From assembly GCA_015057405.1 (NCBI GenBank), contig SVEK01000007.1:1-64000 (forward strand): DNA of 64,000 nt. The letters are read 5' to 3'. The stretch comes from Lachnospiraceae bacterium. GTDB taxonomy: Bacteria > Bacillota > Clostridia > Lachnospirales > Lachnospiraceae. This document shows, one piece after another, positions 52,526 through 61,853 of the stretch (the first letter of the stretch is position 1; the number at the start of each line of letters is the position of its first letter). Made by a program: the position numbers and the translations under genes. The notes under the pieces were generated by a model. That model was not told the origin of the DNA. It worked only from the letters and a program-made list of their open reading frames with translations, and made no database searches.

Positions 52526-53389
52526 TTATATGCTATTCTTCCTCATATATGATGTTATCATAAGCATAACAAGTAACACCACAAAACCTGCCATACACAC
52601 ATACAATCCCTGCGAAAAAGAATTGTCTATATATAATCGTATAACATTGTAATATGAATCCTGACTGTCAGGAAGACTCTTCAAAACAGAATCCTTAAAT
52701 AGCGTATTCACTATTATAGCAAGAACTACCCCTGATATCAAACCATAATTCACATATCTTATTCCTCTGTACTTTTTTCGATGTAAAATTAACAGCATCA
52801 TAAGACAAATAACTATAACAGCACCACAAACCGGAACAATTACTTTTGCTGTTCCTTTGTATTTTTCTGAATAAGCTTTAAAATAGTCGGCATATTCAAA
52901 CCGAACTAAAGAAGCATATCTTGCAGATGCTATTTTCACAAATTTATCTGTCGAGTCTGCAAGCTCCTGTCCGCCTTCAACACCTTTATCAGAAAAATAA
53001 GATGCAATATTACTACTAAGGGCATTTTCAAATTCTGAAGTATCAACCGACGCATCATTATTATTTAAAGTTTGTTCAATATATGCATCAACATCCAAAA
53101 CTATTCTTCTCCAGTCTACCACCCCTTCAGCGATACTGTCAGGAATATCGGCTTCCTTAAGTTGTTCCTTTAGTTGATTATTAACTTTTTCATATAATCC
53201 GTCATAATACGATGCCGCATTGATACTGCGTTTAAGTATATCCACATCACAAATTCCAAGATTCACGGTAATCGCAAGTAACATAATGGCTGTTGACATC
53301 GCAACAATCAATGCTATCAGAAAACTGACAATCCCCTTTCCTCTGTAATACTTACGACTATGATGTTTATGACTACTCTTACTGCTCAT
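52526..53389 (-). CDS. Unknown membrane protein linked to sortase
   Basis: 287 aa and not recognised. A short basic His/Lys/Arg-rich cytoplasmic start, a first helix (about 21-44), a largely helical extracytoplasmic domain (about 50-185; KVNNQLKEQLKEADIPDS), then three more helices (about 187-205, 215-235, 260-283). Start at 53389 (MSSKSS) behind GGAGGTGAAGG lies inside the 3' end of the sortase gene, an 11-bp overlap, so the two are translationally coupled. A role as sortase partner or substrate-handling protein is only a guess. Confidence 0.7.
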   Translation of the reverse strand: MSSKSSHKHHSRKYYRGKGIVSFLIALIVAMSTAIMLLAITVNLGICDVDILKRSINAASYYDGLYEKVNNQLKEQLKEADIPDSIAEGVVDWRRIVLDVDAYIEQTLNNNDASVDTSEFENALSSNIASYFSDKGVEGGQELADSTDKFVKIASARYASLVRFEYADYFKAYSEKYKGTAKVIVPVCGAVIVICLMMLLILHRKKYRGIRYVNYGLISGVVLAIIVNTLFKDSVLKSLPDSQDSYYNVIRLYIDNSFSQGLYVCMAGFVVLLVMLMITSYMRKNSI

Positions 53390-54122
53390 GACCTTCACCT
53401 CCGCGATTAGACTCTACTTTTTTACCGGATACGAAGTCACAGATTACGATAAACTTTTGGGTCCGTTCCTCATTAATCTCCCCAAATGGATAGCAGGTAT
53501 ACAACACAAGTTGTTCTGTATCTTCCTTAATCTCATAAGAAGAAGTTTCAACCACTTTGCATTCGGCCACCTTGTATGCATAATTACCATATACTGTCAT
53601 AACCTTTACTTCCATACCTGCTTCTATATTTTCAATCGGTGCAAAAAATGTTGTGTCATGAGCACCAACAAGTACTGTTTTTCCCTGGCCCGGAAAATAT
53701 GATAATACCGAATGACCTGCTCCTTTTTTTAATATGGCGTCCGAATCATCATAATACAACGGAACATCCAATTCGATATCTTCACACACAATCTTTCCAT
53801 ACATTTCACCTGCCAAAGGTGCAACCCATTCATTTTCAACCTCGGCATCCGAAGAACCGTCTGTATTACCGTCCGAAGTATCCTCACCCGCATCAATACC
53901 AGCAGATATCAGTTTATCATCAAATATATTGTCAGTGATTGCAGCAGCATTATCATAATCACCACCGGGAACTCCCTTGATAACAGAATACTCAATGTCT
54001 GAAATCAACAAATCAGTCAAGGGTTTTCCGGCAACAAAATACAACCCGATTCCAATCAAAATTATGGCTCCGGGTATCAGAATATATCTAACAATCCGTT
54101 GCTCATTACGACCCATAAACAT
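53379..54122 (-). CDS. Class D-like sortase
   Basis: 247 aa. N-terminal signal anchor (about 12-31), an acidic linker (about 65-95), then the sortase barrel: GAHDTTFF with the catalytic His, the Cys in LVLYTCYPFG, and the Arg in NEERTQKFIV. This order is that of sortases; the TCYPFG context is like class D. Sortases attach surface proteins to the wall through LPxTG-like signals. No such signal is seen in the neighbouring secreted proteins. Start follows GGAGAGATAATT. Confidence 0.88.
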   Translation of the reverse strand: MFMGRNEQRIVRYILIPGAIILIGIGLYFVAGKPLTDLLISDIEYSVIKGVPGGDYDNAAAITDNIFDDKLISAGIDAGEDTSDGNTDGSSDAEVENEWVAPLAGEMYGKIVCEDIELDVPLYYDDSDAILKKGAGHSVLSYFPGQGKTVLVGAHDTTFFAPIENIEAGMEVKVMTVYGNYAYKVAECKVVETSSYEIKEDTEQLVLYTCYPFGEINEERTQKFIVICDFVSGKKVESNRGGEGHEQ

Positions 54123-54204
54123 AATTATCTCTCCTTGTTTATTAAAGACTCGTCATCATTTTATCATCCGCATCGGCACAATCGCCCACACATAAGGCAT
54201 TCAT

Positions 54205-54834
54205 TTACTTCCTGCGACGGATAAATCTTCTGTGACAAACATATGATATGCAATAAATACATAATACAACTAACAAAGTAGCAATAACGCGGATGAATAC
54301 ATAAGTACTCTTAATACTATACCCTGTATTTTTCATATTGCCGCTAAATGACGCCACTTTGTCACCTGAAGTATCATTTACATCAACCGAACCGTCAGGA
54401 TTATTAACAATTGCCGGCACTTTTGTAGGTGCCGGTGTTTTGTCAGGCTTAGGTTCTTCCGTTTTTTTAGGTTTTTTTGTCTTTTGAGGCTTGTCATCAT
54501 TATCAGAACCCTCATTATCACCACCTGATATCTTCACAATATAGCCTTCACGAACACCGGTGGCAACATTAGCATATATCTTACTTATTGCTGCATCTGC
54601 CTGAGCCGCAGTAAGGTCAACACCATCTTTGCTAAGGTACGACGTAAGCTGTCCGACATATCCTGCGGCCGCCTTATACATCTCACCATCATATTCAAAT
54701 GTTCCGCTTGCAACACCAATAACTCTGGATTCATTGCCATTGATACCACCAGATGCTTTTATACTAAATGTATTATCGGCAAATAAGAGAATAACTGCCG
54801 ACAATAACGTCAAAAATCTCTTTTTAGATTTCAA
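54205..54834 (-). CDS. Secreted protein with C-terminal membrane anchor
   Basis: About 209 aa, function unknown. A signal peptide (FLTLLSAVILLFADNTFSIKA region) precedes a small domain (about 30-105; VIGVASGTFEYDGEMYKAAAG), a charged Lys/Pro/Glu/Asp linker (about 105-150) and a C-terminal helix with a basic tail (STYVFIRVIATLLVVLCIYC then HRRFIRRRK). The ending looks like a sorting signal without a recognisable LPxTG. The start is uncertain: TTG at 54834 has AGAGGTGATG at good distance; an upstream in-frame reading reaches 54888. It is 83 bp before the sortase gene and could be its substrate. Confidence 0.65.
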   Translation of the reverse strand: MKSKKRFLTLLSAVILLFADNTFSIKASGGINGNESRVIGVASGTFEYDGEMYKAAAGYVGQLTSYLSKDGVDLTAAQADAAISKIYANVATGVREGYIVKISGGDNEGSDNDDKPQKTKKPKKTEEPKPDKTPAPTKVPAIVNNPDGSVDVNDTSGDKVASFSGNMKNTGYSIKSTYVFIRVIATLLVVLCIYCISYVCHRRFIRRRK

Positions 54835-54982
54835 ATCAACATCACCTCTTAATAACACATTTTCATGTACAATTACATATGTCGCCACTCCTCAAAACTA
54901 AATCAAATAATTATACGACACATTGCATAAAGTTATATCGACAACTTTTAGCTTAGTACTTATTACATTATTTTACAAGTGA

Positions 54983-56341
54983 TTATTTTGCTATTTTAAT
55001 ATGATCAAGGGTATTCCCCTCTGCAATAATAATCCCAAACTTTGAATTGTATAACACATCATTCACTCTTGCTGATATATAATACACAGCTCCCGTGGGC
55101 AATATCTGAATTGACCAACTGTCAGTTTTATATCGTCTGCCAACTTTTACCGTATTGCTGTTATTGGTTACAAAAATATTTTTTTCTGTCTCTAATGTAT
55201 CCAGAACCTCAACAACGTTTCCTGAATTTGATGTAAAATAACCGTCAACCTCTACCTTCATGCTTCCCTTGTATTCTTTGTTAAGAAAATACATAGTACG
55301 AAGCTGACCGTTACTTTTATTACCTACTACAACTGAACCTACAAGAGGGTCATCAGGCTTTGCCTCAAGACTATTCACATATTCAGCAACTGAGGTCGGG
55401 GTAACCGTAGGAACTGCGGTCGGGATTGCTGTCGCAACAGGCTCCGTTGTAGGAGTCGCAGTCGGAGTCATCGTTGAACTAACAGTCGGAGTGTTGGTAG
55501 GCGAATCCGTAGCTGAACCATCCGGAGTTGTGGTTGGCACTCCCGGATTACTATTCCCCGGATTATTGGTCGGATTATCTACCGGTGGATTCAACGGATT
55601 ATCAGTTGGTGCCGGGGTTATAGTCGCCGTCAAATCGGGAGTTTTAGTCGGAATTATGATTATATCATACTCCCAATCACCTGTTATCAAGTCATTCTTT
55701 GGTTGTTCCGTAGGAACTTCAGTTGTATTGTTAACGGCACCTTGGTATCCCGATACCACTACCGTAATTTTCGTATTAAGTGCTTTTTTCTTTTTTGTAA
55801 CTGCCTTAGATGTAACCGTCACTGTCGTAACACCATCTGAAACAGGAGTAATTATTCCTTTTTTGCTAACTTTAGCAATAGCCGGATTGGCTACATTATA
55901 TGTTAAACCTTTGTATAAAACATTTCCCGGAGTCATAGACACATTAATACTGCTTGTCTGTCCCGGTTTCAGCATAACAGTTTCTGCCGAATTAACTTTT
56001 AATGATTTAATATAATTTCCAACTTTTACTTTACAGGTTGCTTTCTTTTTTGTTTTCTTATGAACTGCCGTTATCTTAGCATTTCCGGTTTTTCTTGCTT
56101 TAATAATTCCCTTTTTTGACACTTTTGCAACTTTAGGGTTTGATGACTTCCATGTACACTTCTTAACCTTACAATTAAATGATTGTCCCACATACATATT
56201 GAGAGATTTAATCAATGCCGGCTTTTTAACGTTCTTTTTCGCTGCTTCAACAGGGCAAACGATACCGGACATTCCAAAGAAAACAAGAGCTAAGCTAAGC
56301 ACTCCTGATATATATCTTTCAAAAACTTTTTTTCCTATCAT
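54983..56341 (-). CDS. Secreted protein with bacterial Ig-like (BIG2) domains
   Basis: About 452 aa. Signal peptide (about 10-32), then two BIG2-like domains rich in Lys (about 40-115, CTWKSSNPKVAKVSKKGIIK; and 116-205, YNVANPAIAKVSKKGIITP). A Thr/Pro/Asn-rich stalk (about 215-330) and a C-terminal beta domain (about 335-452) follow. This is a surface adhesion or structural type protein; no catalytic motif or anchor signal is seen. The ATG at 56341 is spaced best to AAAGGGGG; one at 56347 is also possible. Confidence 0.8.
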   Translation of the reverse strand: MIGKKVFERYISGVLSLALVFFGMSGIVCPVEAAKKNVKKPALIKSLNMYVGQSFNCKVKKCTWKSSNPKVAKVSKKGIIKARKTGNAKITAVHKKTKKKATCKVKVGNYIKSLKVNSAETVMLKPGQTSSINVSMTPGNVLYKGLTYNVANPAIAKVSKKGIITPVSDGVTTVTVTSKAVTKKKKALNTKITVVVSGYQGAVNNTTEVPTEQPKNDLITGDWEYDIIIIPTKTPDLTATITPAPTDNPLNPPVDNPTNNPGNSNPGVPTTTPDGSATDSPTNTPTVSSTMTPTATPTTEPVATAIPTAVPTVTPTSVAEYVNSLEAKPDDPLVGSVVVGNKSNGQLRTMYFLNKEYKGSMKVEVDGYFTSNSGNVVEVLDTLETEKNIFVTNNSNTVKVGRRYKTDSWSIQILPTGAVYYISARVNDVLYNSKFGIIIAEGNTLDHIKIAK

Positions 56342-56446
56342 TACCATCGTCCCCCTTTCAACACAGTACCCTATATGCATAACGCATATAGGGTACCTTA
56401 AATAACATGATTATATACTATATTACATATATATTATCATTAAAGA

Positions 56447-59400
56447 TTACTCTGCGATGAACTCAATTGACTTGATAGCAACATCAACAGTTCCACCAAA
56501 GTTAAACAATTTAATTGATGTGATTCCCTCTGCAAGAGAATACTCAGCCACTGAATCAGTACCAACTACAAGTTTCCCTTCTTCACTACCTTTAGCATTG
56601 AGATAGAAGTTCACATCCTCATTCACGTCCTGCTTATCCGGCATATCATAAGTCATCTTAACAGTAGTATATGTGTTTCCATCATTTGGAGCGTTTACGA
56701 TTAATCCCTGGAATCCACCAAATGTACAATCAAGTACTCCACCTTCAAATACAACAGAAGGATCACCGTTCTCTTTTCTCCATGTTGATGAATCGCTCAA
56801 ATCAACTGCTGTAACTACAGGTGCCTTCTTGTTATATCCAACTGTTACATCACCTGAAGATACGATACTGTATCCTGATGCATTCTTCTTAAAGGTTACT
56901 GTCTTGCCATCAGCAGTTACGTATGATACTACATAACCGTCACTTGACTCAGCAACATCAATTGAATATCCTTCTTCGTCACCCTTAGTGATATTTACTT
57001 TACCTGAGTTTGCAGAATCAACAGAAACTACATATGAGTCTTCTCCTAAAGTAACATCAGCTGTAATTACATTACCGTCTTCTGTAATCTCAATTGTTCC
57101 TTCTTTATCACCAACAGTGATATCACCCTTACCAGCTTCTGATGGAGTATAAACAACTTCTTTATTTCCAACGAACTTAGATACTTCGCCGCCTGTCTTA
57201 TCCATCATGTTAGAAAGAGTCTCATGCATATCAGCATAATCATCAACGAATCCATCAAGATCCTCAAGAGCTATCTTCTCATCTGTTGAAGCATCAATTC
57301 CAGGAAGACCTGTAACTGTAATTGTTTCTGCTTCATCCGGTACTGTGAATACGTCAACTTCAGCTGCACCAGTCTTTACAAGTTTAATTGAGTTGATTGT
57401 AATTCTAGCTTTGTAGTCGCAACCCTGAGGTGGATTGAATTTAACAAATACACCCTGAGCATCTCCGTTAAAGTCTAATGTGATCTGGTTAGCTCCTACA
57501 ACAAGAGACCTATATGTTGTATTCGCTTTTTTATCTCCAGCATTAGCATTAGCCCAATAGTCACCTTCAACAATATTTGTTAATGTCTCAATTGTTATCG
57601 GATATTCTCCCTCAGATGTAATATCGAATACGACACTATCATAATCACTTAAATTAACAGCACCCTTGTCATCATTAATGTAATAACAAACTCCATATCC
57701 GCCATAAATATATCCAAGTTCAACATGTGCTTTACCGTCTTCATATACTTCAGAGTTCTGGAAATCAGTAAATGCAACATTATCAGCTGCAAGTCTTACA
57801 TAGATGCTTTCGTCAACAGGTACTGTAGTCTGTGTTGGTTCGATACTAATCGGAACCTCTGTTGGCTCCGGTGTTGCTGTTGGCTCAGCTGTTGGAGCAG
57901 GTGATGGAGTTGCCGGAACAATCTTAGTAATAACAACATTTGTAATTGTTAAGTTATCAAGAGCCGGTGAATCCCATGCCGGAACCTTGATATGAAGATA
58001 TGGATTTTCAAAATCTTCACCAAATGTAAGCTCATATGCCTGACCTAATGTTATAGGATTAACAACCGCTGTAGAAAGCTGGTCATTATTACCAGATTCT
58101 TTTACAAGCCAACTTCTTACAGCACCTGATGATTCACCCTCAACAGTTACACTAACTTTATCATCTTTTGCAAATGTGCCAACTATAGGAATAAGAATTC
58201 CTTTAACACCTGTTGCAGTAAGCACACCGTTCTCATATGCTACTGAACCATCAGTATTATAATTCTTAGTTCCTGCCAAATTAACTTCATAACCAGGATT
58301 AACCGGCGCTTCTGTTACCTGTGGATCATCTGTCGGCTGTGGAGCATCTGTTACCTGTGGATCATCTGTTGGCTGTGGAGCATCCGTTACCTGTGGATCA
58401 TCTGTTGGCTGTGGAGCTTCTGTTACCTGTGGATCATCTGTTGGCTGCGGAGCATCCTTTGGCTCAAAGAAGCAGATACTCTTAATTGTCATCTTACCTG
58501 CTGAGTTAACATTAAAGATAGCCAATTCACTTACAGGAACAGCATCCGTGCGGAATGTAACTGTCTTTGTTGTCTGACCTTTAGCCAAATCATATTTTGA
58601 ATCACCATATGCCCAATCATATCCGCCCCAGTCTGATGGTCTCTTGGATGCATCCTGAGCAAGATACTTGTAATTGAATGTACCTGATTCTACTTCGTAA
58701 TCAATCTTAACTTTAGTATACTTCTTATTAATTTCATTCTCAGAAAGTTTAATTACAACATCATGACCCTGTGATGTATCAGGAGCAGTTATAGTAACAG
58801 CGCCATCCTTAAATACCGGTGTGAAATAGCTGTCAACTGTTACTACTGACTCATCAGTCAAATCAACAGTATATGAGTTACTTGCATCCGGTGTTGGCTC
58901 AGGTGCTTTTGTAGGTTCAGGTGTTGCACCTGCATCTGCCATCATCTTATCATATGTTGCCTTATCCTTATATGCTTTTACGGATCTTACAGTAATAGGA
59001 CCTGCTTTTGTACTTGCAGCATCACCAAGACTGTAAATCTCATAAGCTGCTACGTTTACACGAGTTCCGTCAAGGTCAAACTTACATGGGAAACCGAAGT
59101 TAGCCTGAGTATTAATCTCAAGAAGTCCACCATGATCAGCTACGTCACTTGCATCAAGGAACTGTGTGCTAAGGTCATGACACTTACCTTCATCATCAAG
59201 GCTAAGACCTGCCTGGTTATCACCTTCTACTACAACGTATGTATAGTTTGAAAGGTCAAGCGGAGTCTGAACAACCTTTTTCTTGCCAGTCTCAGGATCT
59301 ACTTCATCAGTTTCCTTACCGAAGTACCATCTTGCACCCTTATATGATGTTCCTGTAAAATCAAGTGTTACAGAACCGTCATCATTAGTTGTTGCAGTAA

Positions 59401-60010
59401 TACCTTCAGCAAGATCAAGAACTGAGTACTGAAGAATATCAAGACAATCCTGAGTCACGTCAATACCATCAACAGGAGCAGCACTTGGCTTAATTGTTGG
59501 TGATGGTTTTGGTGTCTTTGGTGGCTTTGGTGTCTTTGTTGGCTTTGTTGCAACATCAGTAGCTGCAGGCGTTGTTACTGCAGGAGCTGCAGGAGTTGTT
59601 GCTACAGGAGCCACAGGATCAGTTACTACAGGTGTAGGTGCTGCCGGAGTTGCAAGCTTAACTGTAACATTACATTTAAGCTTAATTGCCTTCTTCTTGC
59701 CAAGCTTGTAAGAAGCTGTGATAGTAGCCTTACCCTTCTTCAATGCCTTGATTGAAGCATATGCAGTCTTACCTTTACCATTCTTCTTAGCAATCTTAAC
59801 AACTGACTTCTTACTTGTCTTCCATGTTACTTTTGCCTTCTTGTTACCATTCTTAACTTTAAGCTTATAAGTTTTACCCTTAATCATAGTAAGTTTTTTC
59901 TTATTAAGCTTAGGTTTTTTAGCTGCATCTGATGTCGCAGGAACACTTGCAACTGATGAAATTGTAAGTGCAGCAGCTAATACGAGTGATAATACTCTTG
60001 ATTTTTTCAT
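56447..60010 (-). CDS. Large secreted protein with Ig-like and jelly-roll-like modules
   Basis: 1187 aa. Signal peptide (1-29), a Lys-rich BIG2-like domain (about 30-120; VTWKTSKKSVVKIAKKNGKG), a Pro/Thr linker, then several beta-rich segments (about 190-360, 385-525, 590-715, 750-885 and 1040-1187) separated by Pro/Thr spacers. One spacer contains four copies of PQPTDDPQVTDA. The segments resemble non-catalytic carbohydrate-binding jelly rolls (YGGYGVCYYINDD, DYDSVVFDIT), but I cannot assign a CBM family. No enzyme or wall-sorting motif is seen. ATG at 60010 follows GGAGATGAT. Own promoter at 60171-60199. Possibly a polysaccharide-binding surface protein. Confidence 0.75.
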   Translation of the reverse strand: MKKSRVLSLVLAAALTISSVASVPATSDAAKKPKLNKKKLTMIKGKTYKLKVKNGNKKAKVTWKTSKKSVVKIAKKNGKGKTAYASIKALKKGKATITASYKLGKKKAIKLKCNVTVKLATPAAPTPVVTDPVAPVATTPAAPAVTTPAATDVATKPTKTPKPPKTPKPSPTIKPSAAPVDGIDVTQDCLDILQYSVLDLAEGITATTNDDGSVTLDFTGTSYKGARWYFGKETDEVDPETGKKKVVQTPLDLSNYTYVVVEGDNQAGLSLDDEGKCHDLSTQFLDASDVADHGGLLEINTQANFGFPCKFDLDGTRVNVAAYEIYSLGDAASTKAGPITVRSVKAYKDKATYDKMMADAGATPEPTKAPEPTPDASNSYTVDLTDESVVTVDSYFTPVFKDGAVTITAPDTSQGHDVVIKLSENEINKKYTKVKIDYEVESGTFNYKYLAQDASKRPSDWGGYDWAYGDSKYDLAKGQTTKTVTFRTDAVPVSELAIFNVNSAGKMTIKSICFFEPKDAPQPTDDPQVTEAPQPTDDPQVTDAPQPTDDPQVTDAPQPTDDPQVTEAPVNPGYEVNLAGTKNYNTDGSVAYENGVLTATGVKGILIPIVGTFAKDDKVSVTVEGESSGAVRSWLVKESGNNDQLSTAVVNPITLGQAYELTFGEDFENPYLHIKVPAWDSPALDNLTITNVVITKIVPATPSPAPTAEPTATPEPTEVPISIEPTQTTVPVDESIYVRLAADNVAFTDFQNSEVYEDGKAHVELGYIYGGYGVCYYINDDKGAVNLSDYDSVVFDITSEGEYPITIETLTNIVEGDYWANANAGDKKANTTYRSLVVGANQITLDFNGDAQGVFVKFNPPQGCDYKARITINSIKLVKTGAAEVDVFTVPDEAETITVTGLPGIDASTDEKIALEDLDGFVDDYADMHETLSNMMDKTGGEVSKFVGNKEVVYTPSEAGKGDITVGDKEGTIEITEDGNVITADVTLGEDSYVVSVDSANSGKVNITKGDEEGYSIDVAESSDGYVVSYVTADGKTVTFKKNASGYSIVSSGDVTVGYNKKAPVVTAVDLSDSSTWRKENGDPSVVFEGGVLDCTFGGFQGLIVNAPNDGNTYTTVKMTYDMPDKQDVNEDVNFYLNAKGSEEGKLVVGTDSVAEYSLAEGITSIKLFNFGGTVDVAIKSIEFIAE
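58300..58455 (-). repeat. 36-bp tandem repeat encoding PQPTDDPQVTDA
   Basis: Four near-identical copies encode a Pro/Asp/Thr spacer between two beta modules of the 1187-aa protein. Confidence 0.85.
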
Positions 60011-60170
60011 ATCATCTCCAATATAACGCAATAATTAGGGTCATGCATTATACCTTCTCTCCTTTCTTGTTATAAGAATTAATATACGCAGTTATAAACT
60101 CCATTATATATTGCTTAATGCAATACCGCCGACGCAATCTCCCTAATAGACTACATCTATACAGTTCAAG

Positions 60171-60199
60171 ATTTTATATCATTTTGAATTTCAAGTCAA
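60171..60199 (-). promoter_or_regulatory. Promoter of the large secreted protein gene
   Basis: TTGACT (60199-60194) and TAAAAT (60176-60171), 17 bases apart, leaving a leader of about 155 nt. The leader shows no recognised RNA motif. Confidence 0.65.
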
Positions 60200-60216
60200 C
60201 CTTTGAATCTTATTTT

Positions 60217-60260
60217 TACAAAAATAAGATGGAATAATCATCAATACATTATGATTATTC
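60217..60260 (-). terminator. Terminator overlapping the acp stop codon
   Basis: Stem GAATAATCAT / ATGATTATTC with a nine-base loop includes the TAA stop of the acyl carrier protein gene. It is followed by CATCTTATTTTTG and a second small stem. Confidence 0.65.
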
Positions 60261-60485
60261 AACACCTTTGTCAGCAAGATAACTTATCACATTTCCAACA
60301 GTGTCAAGTTTTTCATAGTCCTCCATAGGAATCTCAATTGAATATGCGCTTTCAAGTGCCATAACAAGCTCAAAAAGATCAAGAGAATCTGCCCCAAGAT
60401 CATCCTTAAATGAAGCATCCTCCGTTACAATATCTTCGCTCACACTAAGTTGTGTTGCAATTATTTCTTTCATTTGGTCTAACAT
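60255..60485 (-). CDS. Acyl carrier protein
   Basis: 76 aa, acidic four-helix ACP. The phosphopantetheine Ser is in LGADSLDLFELVM (about S36). It carries acyl chains on a thioester; here it is alone with its own promoter and terminator, away from fatty-acid genes. It may be a second ACP for another pathway or the main AcpP. Start ATG follows GGAGAG. Confidence 0.93.
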   Translation of the reverse strand: MLDQMKEIIATQLSVSEDIVTEDASFKDDLGADSLDLFELVMALESAYSIEIPMEDYEKLDTVGNVISYLADKGVE

Positions 60486-60528
60486 AATACTCTCTCCTTA
60501 TAATATTATTTAGTTTTATTTCAAAACA

Positions 60529-60557
60529 AGAGTAAAGCAGAATATATAGTTTGTCAA
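60529..60557 (-). promoter_or_regulatory. Promoter of the acyl carrier protein gene
   Basis: TTGACA (60557-60552) and TACTCT (60534-60529), 17 bases apart. It is back to back with the tyrA promoter; the two -35 boxes are 7 bases apart. Confidence 0.6.
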
Positions 60558-60564
60558 GTTACAT

Positions 60565-60593
60565 TTGACTTTTATATATGTAAGTGTTAGCAT
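60565..60593 (+). promoter_or_regulatory. Promoter of tyrA
   Basis: TTGACT (60565-60570) and TAGCAT (60588-60593), 17 bases apart, 33 bases before the start codon. Confidence 0.55.
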
Positions 60594-60626
60594 TTCAAGG
60601 TAAACAAACAATGAAGGAGGCTCCCC

Positions 60627-61730
60627 ATGGCAGAACATATAGGTTTTATCGGATTAGGACTTATCGGCGGTTCAATCGCCAAAGCGCTTAAAAAAGAACC
60701 TGAAAAATATATCACCTGCGCTTATAACAGATATCATCCGTCGGACAACCCATCATTAAATATGGCCCACGAGGACAAAGTTATTGATTATATATATGGT
60801 TCTTTAGAAGATTTTGGCGAGTGTGACATTATATTTTTATGTGCACCGGTTCTTCTTAATGCATCATACCTTAGCAAGCTCAAATCCATTATAAAACCAT
60901 CCTGTATTATTACAGACGTCGGCAGTGTCAAAACCAATATTCATGAAGAAGTTGACAGGCTCGGACTGCAAAACAACTTTATCGGCGGACACCCTATGGC
61001 CGGTTCTGACAGAACGGGATATGAGCATGCTTCTGAAATTCTTTTGGAAAATGCTTACTATCTTCTTACACCTACAGAAAAAACTCCACCTGAAGCTGTA
61101 GATAGAATGAAATTTATCATCAATAAAATAAAGGCAATCCCATTTGTACTTGACAACACAAGTCACGACGAGATAACGGCAGCCATAAGCCATCTGCCTC
61201 ACATAATTGCCGCTTCCCTTGTTAATATGGTTCACGATAATGATGATGAAAACGAACACATGAAGACATTTGCTGCCGGTGGTTTTAAGGATATCACGCG
61301 AATTGCATCATCCTCACCCCAGATGTGGCAGAATATATGCCTTACCAATACCGACAGTATTATTAAGTTTCTTGACATATACAGAAAATCTCTAAACGAG
61401 ATAGCTGATGCTCTCGCAAGCAAAAACAGCGATTATCTTTACAAAATATTTGAAAATGCAAGAGATTACCGTGACAGCATCCCTGCCGGCAAAGCAGGTA
61501 CTATTCCTAAATTCCATGAAATATATGTAGATGTACCTGACGTTCCCGGAATAATAGCAATAATTGCCACTATTCTTTCAAGTAATTCGGTTAACATACG
61601 CAATATCGGAATTGTACATAACCGCGAATTTGAAAATGGCGTGCTTAGAATTGAGTTTTACTCTGAGTCTGACGCACAGGCCGCAAGAACTGCACTCAGC
61701 CGTTATCCGTATCCCGTGTACGACAAATAA
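60627..61730 (+). CDS. tyrA: Prephenate dehydrogenase with ACT domain
   Basis: 367 aa. NAD-binding Rossmann start IGFIGLGLIGGSIAKAL, then ITDVGSVKTNI, GGHPMAGSDRTGYEHA (catalytic region His and Ser) and DEITAAISHLPHIIAASL. The C-terminal ACT domain (about 295-367; EIYVDVPDVPGIIAIIAT) probably senses tyrosine. It converts prephenate to 4-hydroxyphenylpyruvate. The site AGGAGG lies just before the ATG. Rightward single gene beside shikimate genes on the other strand, with aroK and aroD about 1-2 kb away. Confidence 0.96.
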   Translation: MAEHIGFIGLGLIGGSIAKALKKEPEKYITCAYNRYHPSDNPSLNMAHEDKVIDYIYGSLEDFGECDIIFLCAPVLLNASYLSKLKSIIKPSCIITDVGSVKTNIHEEVDRLGLQNNFIGGHPMAGSDRTGYEHASEILLENAYYLLTPTEKTPPEAVDRMKFIINKIKAIPFVLDNTSHDEITAAISHLPHIIAASLVNMVHDNDDENEHMKTFAAGGFKDITRIASSSPQMWQNICLTNTDSIIKFLDIYRKSLNEIADALASKNSDYLYKIFENARDYRDSIPAGKAGTIPKFHEIYVDVPDVPGIIAIIATILSSNSVNIRNIGIVHNREFENGVLRIEFYSESDAQAARTALSRYPYPVYDK

Positions 61731-61769
61731 GATAGGTCATCATTAACCGTAACAATATATACAACAATA

Positions 61770-61813
61770 AAGACTATGCCATATGCGATATACAATCACA
61801 ATGTCATAGTCTT
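61770..61813. terminator. Inverted repeat between convergent tyrA and efp
   Basis: AAGACTATG (61770-61778) pairs with CATAGTCTT (61805-61813) around a 26-base loop. It is placed to serve both genes, though T-runs are poor. Confidence 0.4.
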
Positions 61814-61853
61814 ATGTATTGTCCAAAAACAATTAAATCAACCCACAAAAAGA

